Origin: a virus
IMG/VR virus record: IMGVR_UViG_3300046387_000246
Span: 1 to 64,000 of that record
Reading direction: 5' to 3' (one strand)
DNA length: 64,000 nucleotides
Below are positions 1 through 5,346 of this stretch, piece after piece (the stretch's first letter is position 1; each line of letters opens with the position of its first letter). The translations under genes and the position numbers were made by a program. Below the pieces are notes generated by a model. The model saw only the letters and a program-made list of their open reading frames with translations, ran no database searches and was not told where the DNA came from.

Positions 1-1
1 T

Positions 2-46
2 GGATTCTCAACAGACAACGAAGTAAAAGGACTTAACTTCAGATGA
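2..46 (+). CDS. 3' end of an unidentified gene (partial)
   Basis: An open frame runs in from the window edge and ends at TGA 44-46. Only 14 residues are visible, ending in KGLNFR. The stop overlaps the ATG of the next gene in an ATGA, the same coupling used by most genes here, so it is probably a real gene end. The product cannot be identified from this fragment. Confidence 0.45.
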   Translation, partial: GFSTDNEVKGLNFR

Positions 47-222
47 AAAGACGTTACATTTTTGAATGCGAAATTGAAGTCAGCGATCTAGATGATATTC
101 AATGGAAGCATCTACCCGAAGAGATACAAATGTATCTAGATTCTAACTATGAGCATAATAACACATCAAATGTTATTAGGTGGAATATTAGAGATAAATT
201 CCCTTTAATTAAGGACAGTTAA
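43..222 (+). CDS. Small hypothetical protein, 59 aa
   Basis: A 59-residue ORF starting MKRRYIFECEIEV and ending FPLIKDS. It begins at an ATG overlapping the previous stop (ATGA). The start is basic and beta-like (alternating RRYIFECEIEV), followed by an acidic helix-like middle. No family is recognised. Its stop codon lies inside the first copy of the palindromic promoter element at 214-233, so gene end and promoter are interleaved. That it is a gene rests on tight packing and the overlap. Confidence 0.6.
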   Translation: MKRRYIFECEIEVSDLDDIQWKHLPEEIQMYLDSNYEHNNTSNVIRWNIRDKFPLIKDS

Positions 223-276
223 ATATGTGTCACAATACACCTAGAATAGGGTACAAAATACCTTATAATAGTAGTA
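214..276 (+). promoter_or_regulatory. Promoter module copy 1 (palindrome plus TATAAT)
   Basis: GACA 214-217, a 10-nt core, TGTC 228-231 followed by AC; then 32 nt to TATAAT at 264-269. The tail after the -10 (AGTAGTATAGAAACAAA) resembles that of the four other copies. No TTGACA-like -35 lies 16-18 nt upstream of the -10, so an activator bound at the palindrome is a plausible requirement. It would serve the operon starting at 295. Confidence 0.7.
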
Positions 277-294
277 TAGAAACAAAAAGACTAA

Positions 295-522
295 ATGAAA
301 CCAAATCTTTACACAATGATGTTCAATACAGTCTTATCGATAGACTTTGGAAGAACATTCTGGTTAGATGAGCAAAAAGAACTATGTTCAGCACCAACTT
401 TTACAGATGGTTCAACTGACTGGGATATGTCAGACTATGTTTGCGACTGGACAGATCTAGATGGTATAAATCTAGGTAAATTACTTAACATTCAAAAATC
501 ACTTCTTAAGGACTTCCAATAA
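295..522 (+). CDS. Small hypothetical protein, 75 aa
   Basis: A 75-residue acidic protein (MKPNLYTMMFNTVL at the N-terminus, then several W and D residues: FWLDEQ, DWDMSDYVCDW). It is the first gene after promoter module copy 1, with ATG about 26 nt downstream of the -10. Its stop overlaps the next ATG by 1 nt (TAATG), indicating translational coupling. No family is recognised. The acidic, small and unconserved look is typical of early host-takeover genes in T4-like phages, but that role is inference. Confidence 0.7.
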   Translation: MKPNLYTMMFNTVLSIDFGRTFWLDEQKELCSAPTFTDGSTDWDMSDYVCDWTDLDGINLGKLLNIQKSLLKDFQ

Positions 523-818
523 TGACAAACGATACAAAACTCACAAATGACCAACTCACCGAAATGAAGGATTCATTCGTTGAGATTATGGTAGATGGGA
601 TGGACACCAAAACCTTAGCACGTTATGTTTATGACTCAATGAGTGAGTACTATGAAAAGATGAATGAACACGATTTCAAAGAAGAAATGGATAATTACGA
701 TGAATGCCTTTATGATGAGTTAATGGAAAATGCACTCATTGAAGATGAAGAAGAAAAAGAAGAACACTTCTCAGAAATTCTATTTGATAGAGAAGTTGGA
801 GGTGCTATTGATGACTAA
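522..818 (+). CDS. Small acidic hypothetical protein, 98 aa
   Basis: A 98-residue, strongly acidic protein with a run of E and D residues near 76-82 (EDEEEKEE). Helix is predicted by eye for most of its length (KDSFVEIMVDGMDTKTLARYVYDSM). Similar short acidic proteins are common in cyanophage accessory regions; the function is unknown. It lies in the operon starting at 295 and overlaps the next gene by 8 nt (ATGACTAA). Confidence 0.7.
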   Translation: MTNDTKLTNDQLTEMKDSFVEIMVDGMDTKTLARYVYDSMSEYYEKMNEHDFKEEMDNYDECLYDELMENALIEDEEEKEEHFSEILFDREVGGAIDD

Positions 819-1020
819 TTACAATTCACCTAGTGAGATCGGTGTTGGTGATGTTGTAAAGTACAATAACACACAATACACAGTTTTGACCAATTACATA
901 AAAGGTCAGACTGATGCAAAAGGTCATACACCTAGAGAAAACAGAACTATTTTAATTGATGCAGAAGACAATCGTACAATGTGTCAAGATTTTAACCTAT
1001 TGGAGATTATTTCACAATGA
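811..1020 (+). CDS. Small hypothetical protein, 69 aa
   Basis: I start this gene at ATG 811 rather than the upstream in-frame ATG at 730. The 811 start has GGAGG at 798-802, 8 nt upstream, and avoids an 81-nt longer overlap with the preceding gene; the extra upstream residues would be a poly-Lys run read from the acidic codons of that gene. The 69-residue product (MTNYNSPSEIGVGDVVKYNN...) looks like a small beta-barrel, with GVGDVVKYNNTQYTVL resembling SH3/KOW-like strand patterns. That fold is a guess. It ends in an ATGA overlap with the next gene. Confidence 0.7.
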   Translation: MTNYNSPSEIGVGDVVKYNNTQYTVLTNYIKGQTDAKGHTPRENRTILIDAEDNRTMCQDFNLLEIISQ

Positions 1021-1202
1021 CAACAAAAGAGAGAGATTTAACTGGTCAGCAGTATATTAACGTAATTGCTGAATTACCTGATAAAGATTTTTATCCTATT
1101 GCTGAACAGATATGGAAAGCACTTGATAGAAATAACATCAAACTTGCTCAAGATGCTGAACTTAGTATAAGAGTATATAATTTTGAAGAATATACTGAAT
1201 AA
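1017..1202 (+). CDS. Small hypothetical protein, 61 aa
   Basis: A 61-residue protein (MTTKERDLTGQQYINVIAELPDK), last gene of the 295-1202 operon, starting in an ATGA overlap. It looks mostly helical (DKDFYPIAEQIWKALDRNNIKLAQDAE). No family is recognised. Its stop is immediately followed by the palindrome of promoter module copy 2. Confidence 0.65.
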   Translation: MTTKERDLTGQQYINVIAELPDKDFYPIAEQIWKALDRNNIKLAQDAELSIRVYNFEEYTE

Positions 1203-1265
1203 GACAGTTGGATTAGTGTCACAAGAGTACTACTATTAGGGCATCCATCCATTATAATAGGTATA
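1203..1265 (+). promoter_or_regulatory. Promoter module copy 2 (palindrome plus TATAAT)
   Basis: GACA 1203-1206, 10-nt core, TGTC 1217-1220 followed by AC, exactly 32 nt, then TATAAT 1253-1258. It lies between a stop at 1202 and the ATG at 1284, and there is no -35 consensus. Same geometry as copy 1. Confidence 0.7.
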
Positions 1266-1283
1266 TACAAACGAATTAAGAAA

Positions 1284-1472
1284 ATGAAAAAAGGTTTAAA
1301 CATCGAAGTCACATCCACACAGTACGATTATCTTTATGATGTACTAATGGAAGCATATGCTAATGACGTAGCAGAGCAAAAAGACTGGGATGTCCAAACT
1401 TTCGATAATCTAATTGACAATGTGTGTCAAGCACAACAGACTAACCTATCCAATTCAGTAAAAGGAGCATAG
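1284..1472 (+). CDS. Small hypothetical protein, 62 aa
   Basis: A 62-residue protein (MKKGLNIEVTSTQYDYLYDVLMEAY) that is helix-rich with an acidic middle (EQKDWDVQTFDNLIDNV). First gene after promoter module copy 2. The next gene starts 4 nt after its stop, preceded by AAAGGAGC at 1460-1467, a good ribosome-binding site. Function unknown. Confidence 0.65.
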   Translation: MKKGLNIEVTSTQYDYLYDVLMEAYANDVAEQKDWDVQTFDNLIDNVCQAQQTNLSNSVKGA

Positions 1473-1476
1473 TCTA

Positions 1477-1659
1477 ATGAGTTGCATACAAAACGAGACA
1501 ATCCTAGAAAATCTATACGATGAAGTATGGGAAGAGTATAGGATTAAAAACAATCTTACTTCAGATCAACTTGATGCTATCGATCAGAATTCTGATCTAG
1601 GTTATCTACCAGTAATTGCAGATGAAGCACAAAAACGTTTCGAGGATTTAATTCAATGA
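1477..1659 (+). CDS. Small hypothetical protein, 60 aa
   Basis: A 60-residue protein (MSCIQNETILENLYDEVWEEYRIKNN) with a helical, acidic N-terminal half. Its C-terminal segment VIADEAQKRFEDL resembles AIADEAKKRVAQSL in the next gene, so the two may be divergent relatives from a local duplication. ATGA overlap with the next gene. No known family. Confidence 0.65.
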   Translation: MSCIQNETILENLYDEVWEEYRIKNNLTSDQLDAIDQNSDLGYLPVIADEAQKRFEDLIQ

Positions 1660-1985
1660 ATTTACATAATGAGGTTATTGCTGAATCACTCACAAATTTG
1701 AAAAAAGAAGGATTTGATGTTAGAGAGTCAGATCTTGATATGGTTGCTATAGCAGATGAAGCAAAAAAACGAGTTGCTCAATCACTTGCAAATTTTGATA
1801 AAAGCAATCAAATTAAACTTGATTTCTTGACAGATACCTACACACAATGGTTACTACAGGAAAATATCTATGAACGTATATGTGCATCGGATCTAAGATA
1901 TGGATCATATGATTTGAGCGATGAGCAAAATCAATGGTTAGAAACATTCATTGAGATATGGGACATTATAGCGGAGGTGGATTAA
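1656..1985 (+). CDS. Small hypothetical protein, 109 aa
   Basis: A 109-residue protein (MNLHNEVIAESLTNLKKEGFDV), helical by eye, with a C-terminal part rich in W and acidic residues (EQNQWLETFIEIWDIIAEVD). Its VAIADEAKKR segment matches a similar segment in the preceding 60-residue protein. Last gene of the 1284-1985 operon; promoter module copy 3 follows. Function unknown. Confidence 0.7.
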   Translation: MNLHNEVIAESLTNLKKEGFDVRESDLDMVAIADEAKKRVAQSLANFDKSNQIKLDFLTDTYTQWLLQENIYERICASDLRYGSYDLSDEQNQWLETFIEIWDIIAEVD

Positions 1986-2005
1986 ATGAAGTCAAGCAGT
2001 CTTGT

Positions 2006-2069
2006 GACAGTTATTTTAGTGTCACTCTTTCTCTTCCATTCGATACCAGTAACCTCTATAATATTAGTA
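2006..2069 (+). promoter_or_regulatory. Promoter module copy 3 (palindrome plus TATAAT)
   Basis: A perfect 6-bp inverted repeat GTGACA (2004-2009), 10-nt core, TGTCAC (2020-2025), then 31 nt to TATAAT 2057-2062 (33 nt counted from the TGTC core). The tail AGTATAAGCAACAAAG after the -10 is identical to copy 5. It is preceded by GAAGTCAAGC, also shared with copy 5. Confidence 0.75.
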
Positions 2070-2087
2070 TAAGCAACAAAGAGGTCA

Positions 2088-2252
2088 ATGGACAATTACA
2101 CCGCACTTCTCACTCTCATAGGAGACATCAATAACTCTTTCTCTCATCTAGAGGACGAGGATTCAGCAGATATATGCGATGGTGACATCAAATTGCTAGA
2201 CAAAGCAGTTAAAAGATTTAAAACTACAGTATGGGAGAATCAACTAAAATGA
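2088..2252 (+). CDS. Small hypothetical protein, 54 aa
   Basis: A 54-residue ORF (MDNYTALLTLIGDINNSF...TTVWENQLK). ATG 2088 follows promoter module copy 3 by about 25 nt and is preceded by AAAGAGG at 2078-2084, a plausible ribosome-binding site. It ends in an ATGA overlap with the nuclease-like gene, the pattern expected for a coupled pair. Helical and acidic in the middle (LEDEDSADICDGD). Function unknown. Confidence 0.65.
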   Translation: MDNYTALLTLIGDINNSFSHLEDEDSADICDGDIKLLDKAVKRFKTTVWENQLK

Positions 2253-2761
2253 ACGTAATACAAATGTTTTCAGCAGAACAACGCTATCAAAAACTATTTG
2301 AACAAATGTATGAGATATGCGAAACTGAAGGATGGGGTGACCCATTCTCTTATGCAAGATCTAGAGAAATCCATATGGCAGGCGTTTTAGGTCATAGGGT
2401 TGCGGATGACTATTCTGGTGCGGATGCATATGATAAGTATGATCTACCAGTAGAATATAAGTCCACTATAGGTAAGAAACTAACAGCAACTTACAATGGA
2501 ATTTCAGTTCAAGATAGTTGGGATAAACAAGTAGAATACATTCTCAATGAAAAGATCGGAAAATACCATCATCACTATTATGCACGATATGAAGGAGGTC
2601 AGATAGTTGAAGTATGGAGACTAACAGCGAAGCAAGTCTATGATAAATTACTTCCAAATCTCAAAAGACAATTTCATTCAACTAAGGTTAAAAAAGACCC
2701 TAGACTTGGATATACTCTATCAGAAAAGTATATCTATGAAGTTGGTACACAAATCATTTAA
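2249..2761 (+). CDS. Probable PD-(D/E)XK-fold nuclease-like protein
   Basis: A 170-residue protein. I start it at ATG 2249 (ATGA overlap with the upstream small gene); an in-frame ATG at 2231 would add six residues and overlap more. The central motif GADAYDKYDLPVEYKS places D59, E69 and K71 in the D-x(n)-E-x-K arrangement of PD-(D/E)XK nucleases, with an upstream E40 and the GH of LGHRVADDYSGAD as in restriction-endonuclease-like proteins. The rest (SWDKQVEYILNEKIGKYHHHYYARYE) fits a mixed fold. No methyltransferase is nearby, so it may degrade host DNA or act in recombination rather than restriction. The fold call is motif-based. Confidence 0.6.
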   Translation: MNVIQMFSAEQRYQKLFEQMYEICETEGWGDPFSYARSREIHMAGVLGHRVADDYSGADAYDKYDLPVEYKSTIGKKLTATYNGISVQDSWDKQVEYILNEKIGKYHHHYYARYEGGQIVEVWRLTAKQVYDKLLPNLKRQFHSTKVKKDPRLGYTLSEKYIYEVGTQII

Positions 2762-2787
2762 TTCACCCAATTCTCCAGGAACTTATT

Positions 2788-3015
2788 ATGGAAACTGACA
2801 ACACAGTCATCGAAAATGAACGTCAAATGAATATAGACGTTTTTGCTAATCACTTCTTAAAGCAATGTAAAAAGCATATTGACAACGGTATGCTAGGCGA
2901 AGCGGATGCACTTTTTAATGAATTTATCGTTGATGGCATCGATCCCGAAGATGGTGACGTTAATTTCATTTTCTTACAAGATCTTACAGACTACTATCAC
3001 GAAGAGGAGGACTAA
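2788..3015 (+). CDS. Small acidic hypothetical protein, 75 aa
   Basis: A 75-residue acidic protein (METDNTVIENERQMNIDVFANHFLKQ) ending YYHEEED. Helical N-terminal half and an acidic C-terminus (DGIDPEDGDVNF). It lies 26 nt downstream of the nuclease-like gene, probably in the same transcript, and is followed directly by a small membrane protein. Function unknown. Confidence 0.65.
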   Translation: METDNTVIENERQMNIDVFANHFLKQCKKHIDNGMLGEADALFNEFIVDGIDPEDGDVNFIFLQDLTDYYHEEED

Positions 3016-3180
3016 ATGAAAGTCACTTTTAAAAACACTAAAAAAGAGATCTATGATGCTATGCTACGGTATGACAATATCAAATTTCTAAAAGAAAAGG
3101 ATATTATCAAATTGAAGCAAGAGCGTAATGTACTTGTCTATATTGCTATCATACTTTTTACCTTAATGTGTCTTACATAG
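3016..3180 (+). CDS. Small C-terminally anchored membrane protein, 54 aa
   Basis: A 54-residue ORF starting right after the previous stop (TAA-ATG). The N-terminal two thirds are charged and helical (MKVTFKNTKKEIYDAML, KEKDIIKLKQERN). The last 15 residues (VLVYIAIILFTLMCL) form one hydrophobic segment, so it looks tail-anchored in the host membrane with its basic domain in the cytoplasm. Function unknown; host-takeover or membrane-targeting roles are only guesses. Confidence 0.6.
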   Translation: MKVTFKNTKKEIYDAMLRYDNIKFLKEKDIIKLKQERNVLVYIAIILFTLMCLT

Positions 3181-3243
3181 GACACTTATATTACTGTCAC
3201 ATTCAGACGTGAATACAGGTGTTCATCCCTTATAATAGTAATA
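3181..3243 (+). promoter_or_regulatory. Promoter module copy 4 (palindrome plus TATAAT)
   Basis: GACA 3181-3184, immediately after the TAG of the previous gene; 10-nt core CTTATATTAC; TGTC 3195-3198 followed by AC; exactly 32 nt; TATAAT 3231-3236, then AGTAATATAAGCAACAGAGG. Same layout as the other copies. Confidence 0.7.
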
Positions 3244-3264
3244 TAAGCAACAGAGGAAAAAACA

Positions 3265-3657
3265 ATGGGATTCACTAAAGTACTTGCAAAGCACTCTAAC
3301 AAGACTGTAAGGTTAGACACCTATCAGAGATTACTTTTAACCGCAATCGATTCATATGGTAATGGCAGTTGGAAAAATAACGTATCACTACATCACAAAT
3401 ATGACCAGAGAGGAGCATTTGCAAATATTCTCATCGGTGGTAATGTAGTAGGTAAAGTTGTTTACGATATTCCACAGGATGACATATCCGCAGATGACTA
3501 TAGAGCAATCCACATTGATAAAACTAAATTCTCTAAAGTATCCTATATTGCATTTGTTAAAGATGCTGACTATGATATGCAGACCATCAAATATAGAAAT
3601 CTTTTATCAAAATTCTACTTAGTCATCCTTACCGATAATAAGATGATAAAGTACTAA
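3265..3657 (+). CDS. Hypothetical protein, 130 aa
   Basis: A 130-residue, slightly basic protein (MGFTKVLAKHSNKTVRLDTY...DNKMIKY). ATG follows GAGGAAAAAA, a good ribosome-binding site, and promoter module copy 4. It is the only gene between copies 4 and 5. The middle (GAFANILIGGNVVGKVVYDIPQDD) suggests beta strands. No recognised family. Confidence 0.7.
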   Translation: MGFTKVLAKHSNKTVRLDTYQRLLLTAIDSYGNGSWKNNVSLHHKYDQRGAFANILIGGNVVGKVVYDIPQDDISADDYRAIHIDKTKFSKVSYIAFVKDADYDMQTIKYRNLLSKFYLVILTDNKMIKY

Positions 3658-3675
3658 GAAGTCAAGCGATCTTGT

Positions 3676-3738
3676 GCCACTTTTATTACTGGCACTCGAT
3701 CACCTGTATTCACCCATTTATCCATTATAATATTAGTA
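3676..3738 (+). promoter_or_regulatory. Promoter module copy 5, with paired base changes in the palindrome
   Basis: GTGCCA 3674-3679, 10-nt core CTTTTATTAC, TGGCAC 3690-3695; 32 nt from the TGGC core to TATAAT 3726-3731, then the AGTATAAGCAACAAAG tail as in copy 3. Compared with copy 3 the left arm has A to C and the right arm the matching T to G, so symmetry is kept. This indicates that the two-fold symmetry (protein dimer site or RNA stem) matters. Confidence 0.75.
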
Positions 3739-3756
3739 TAAGCAACAAAGGACACT

Positions 3757-4071
3757 ATGAGAAAAATCGAAGCACAAATGAACAGAGCAATCAGAACTGG
3801 AGAGAACTTCACTTCATCCAATACTTCAGTTACTCACACTTCTGAAGGTGCTAACGTTTACCTACACGGAAATCACATAGCAACAGTTAAGAGAAATTCA
3901 ATCCTATTGTTCGATGGCGGTTGGCAGTCCAATACAACTAAATCAAGACTAAACGCACTTTGCTATGAATTTTCATATGGTGCTAGAGTTTTCGCTAAGA
4001 ACTTTGAGTGGTTCGTAGGTTACAAGAATTTAACTGAAGAATTCGCTAATGGATTTGAGTTAGCACTATGA
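3757..4071 (+). CDS. Hypothetical protein, 104 aa
   Basis: A 104-residue protein (MRKIEAQMNRAIRTGENFTSSN). The segment TSEGANVYLHGNHIATVKRNSILLFDGGWQSNTTKSRLNAL matches a small-protein pattern I recall from other T4-like phage accessory regions (beta strands ending in a GGWxSxTTxxRLNAL motif), but I cannot name a function. It is under promoter module copy 5 and ends in an ATGA overlap with the next gene. Confidence 0.7.
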   Translation: MRKIEAQMNRAIRTGENFTSSNTSVTHTSEGANVYLHGNHIATVKRNSILLFDGGWQSNTTKSRLNALCYEFSYGARVFAKNFEWFVGYKNLTEEFANGFELAL

Positions 4072-4199
4072 GCAATAAAAACACCCCATTAACGGAAGAG
4101 GTCTATAAGCAACTATGCGACCCTAGTCCCATTATACAATATTACTTTCAAATAAAACCAAATGAGAAGGAGGAGGATTTGACAGGGGTAGAAAACTGA
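4068..4199 (+). CDS. Small hypothetical protein, 43 aa
   Basis: A 43-residue ORF (MSNKNTPLTEEVYKQLCDPSP...LTGVEN) starting in an ATGA overlap with the preceding gene. A consensus -35 hexamer (TTGACA 4179-4184) lies inside its last codons, so the coding end doubles as a promoter for the next gene. Function unknown. Confidence 0.55.
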   Translation: MSNKNTPLTEEVYKQLCDPSPIIQYYFQIKPNEKEEDLTGVEN

Positions 4200-4214
4200 T
4201 ATATACTAGAGGGT
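4179..4214 (+). promoter_or_regulatory. Sigma70-type promoter for the HNH endonuclease gene
   Basis: TTGACA 4179-4184, 17-nt spacer, TATACT 4202-4207. This is a near-perfect host sigma70 promoter inside the end of the 43-codon gene. Transcription would start around 4214, inside the loop of the terminator hairpin at 4208-4227, so its own RNA would not form that hairpin. Confidence 0.75.
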
Positions 4215-4232
4215 ATTATATCCCTCTTTTTA
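4208..4232 (+). terminator. Intrinsic terminator ending the early small-gene operon
   Basis: AGAGGG 4208-4213 pairs with CCCTCT 4222-4227 across an 8-nt AT loop, followed by TTTT and further T-rich sequence. It sits 9 nt after the stop of the 43-residue gene. It would stop transcripts coming from upstream while leaving the embedded sigma70 promoter free to express the HNH gene. Confidence 0.7.
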
Positions 4233-4244
4233 TTATATCAAATT

Positions 4245-4574
4245 ATGAACCCATTTAAAAAGATCGATGAATCGACTTACCAGGATAGCGAAGGCATCCT
4301 ATATAAACCTATTCCACAATATGAGGATTATTTCGTTTCTAACCTAGGGGAAATATATTCTACGAAGTGGGGTAAATGGAAGAAATTAAAGACTCATCTT
4401 AATGAAAACGGTTACCGAAGAGTTACTTTAAGACAACACGGTAAAACCGTAGTCCGAAGGTGTGCTAGACTTACCGCACTTGCATACCATCCCCACGGAG
4501 ATAACAATCTCAACGTCATTCATATAGATAAGGACAAAGTAAACGACAAAGCGATAAACCTAAAATGGTTATAG
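4245..4574 (+). CDS. NUMOD4/HNH-type endonuclease (probable stand-alone homing endonuclease)
   Basis: A 109-residue protein. Residues about 20-50 (YKPIPQYEDYFVSNLGEIYS) match the NUMOD4 DNA-binding motif W/Y-x-x-I-x-x-Y-x-x-Y-x-V-S-N-x-G-x-I/V-x-S. The C-terminal part (RLTALAYHPHGDNNLNVIHID...AINLKWL) fits the HNH_3 pattern with an H-I-D followed by N and a terminal NLxW. The first metal-site residue of the HNH motif looks weaker (VIHID rather than VnHiD). It has its own sigma70 promoter and is insulated from the upstream operon by a terminator, as expected for a mobile free-standing endonuclease gene. It would cut related phage genomes to spread itself; its target is not visible. Confidence 0.8.
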   Translation: MNPFKKIDESTYQDSEGILYKPIPQYEDYFVSNLGEIYSTKWGKWKKLKTHLNENGYRRVTLRQHGKTVVRRCARLTALAYHPHGDNNLNVIHIDKDKVNDKAINLKWL

Positions 4575-4834
4575 TTTTCCACAGGGTTTTCCACAAAAGG
4601 TAGTATCCTTGAGTATATTTTAAATGGTTAAATAAATATACTTTAGTGTTTTATATTAATGGTTAATTCTTTATATAAACCTATCTAGGAATAGCACTCT
4701 TAGCAGTCTATAATAGAATACTGATTACGTCAACTATATAACAACAGGGGTTGACAAATTAGGAAAACGTAGGTTATAATTAGAGAGTCAACGATTCACC
4801 CCACTAACTAACAACAATCCATCGCTAATTACTA
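4575..4834 (+). other. AT-rich intergenic region with DnaA-box-like repeats
   Basis: About 260 nt without a convincing gene. It begins with two direct copies of TTTTCCACA (4575-4583 and 4587-4595), each matching the DnaA-box pattern TTWTNCACA. Then comes very AT-rich sequence with an AATAAATA at 4631-4638 (like a T4-type late promoter) and a TATAAT at 4709-4714 without a -35. The sigma70 promoter at 4751 closes the region. GTCAAC or its complement occurs at 4729-4734, 4750-4755 and 4787-4792. Confidence 0.5.
4751..4787 (+). promoter_or_regulatory. Strong sigma70-type promoter
   Basis: TTGACA 4751-4756, 18-nt spacer, TATAAT 4775-4780: both hexamers are perfect. It lies 55 nt upstream of the 52-residue basic protein gene. 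GTTGAC overlapping the -35 and GTCAAC at 4787-4792, near the expected start, form an inverted repeat that could be an operator. Confidence 0.75.
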
Positions 4835-4993
4835 ATGGGTAAGACATACAAACGGGATGACAATCCCCTGAGTAATATGTCAAATAGACCACGAAGTCTT
4901 AGAGAAAAGAGAAAACAATCAAAACTAAATAAGGGCAGAGTTTTTAACAACAACTCCGCAGATACTTCCAGGACTAAGTATCACAAACCGTAA
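4835..4993 (+). CDS. Small basic protein, 52 aa
   Basis: A 52-residue ORF (MGKTYKRDDNPLSNMSNRPRSL...SRTKYHKP) very rich in Lys, Arg, Ser and Asn, apparently disordered. The centre (SLREKRKQSKLNKGR) could bind nucleic acid. It is the first gene downstream of the perfect-hexamer sigma70 promoter at 4751, so it is probably expressed at once after infection. No ribosome-binding site is obvious (ACTAATG). Its function is unknown. Confidence 0.6.
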   Translation: MGKTYKRDDNPLSNMSNRPRSLREKRKQSKLNKGRVFNNNSADTSRTKYHKP

Positions 4994-5011
4994 CACCCTT
5001 AAATAATAACA

Positions 5012-5197
5012 ATGCCAAACAAATATGAGGTCTATTGTTCTCTATTAGATGAGGGTAATTTGCCACCTGATGAACAAATAGAGTTAGCACAATTCTTAAT
5101 AGATACAGGACTAAATGAGCAGTTGCTTCAGTATCAACAACTATGTGACTATTTCGTACTCGAAGGTTTATGTTATGAAGTAGGATTACCTACCTAA
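5012..5197 (+). CDS. Small acidic hypothetical protein, 61 aa
   Basis: A 61-residue acidic protein (MPNKYEVYCSLLDEGNLPPDEQ) looking like three short helices (EQIELAQFLIDTG, NEQLLQYQQLCDYFVLEG). It is 18 nt downstream of the basic protein gene. Short helical proteins of this look are common in marine T4-like phages; the function is not known. Confidence 0.65.
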   Translation: MPNKYEVYCSLLDEGNLPPDEQIELAQFLIDTGLNEQLLQYQQLCDYFVLEGLCYEVGLPT

Positions 5198-5346
5198 AGT
5201 AATACTAACTCGTATCGCTACTAAATGTTAATTAGGCACATATAAAAAAGTCCTTTGAGGTTAACCTACAACAGTATAGGGACAGCTATATTATCGAAAT
5301 CGCCCATTATGGTACCTAGATATAGAAAAAATCCCGCAGGAAAAAA
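5198..5346 (+). other. Intergenic region, 149 nt
   Basis: AT-rich spacer between two genes. It holds CATATAAAAAAGTCC at about 5239-5253 (weakly like a late promoter) and AGGAAAAAA just before the ATG at 5347. A 17-codon ORF at 5309-5362 overlaps the next start and is not convincing. No clear terminator or consensus promoter was found. Confidence 0.4.

Noticed and set aside
730-810. Longer start at 730 for the 811-1020 gene
   Set aside because: It adds a poly-Lys run read out of frame from the acidic gene in 522-818 and would overlap it by 89 nt; GGAGG supports ATG 811.
1986-2072. A 28-codon hydrophobic ORF right after the stop at 1985
   Set aside because: It lies across the palindrome and -10 box of promoter module copy 3, and the matching place before copy 5 has no ATG. 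The element, not coding, explains the conserved DNA.
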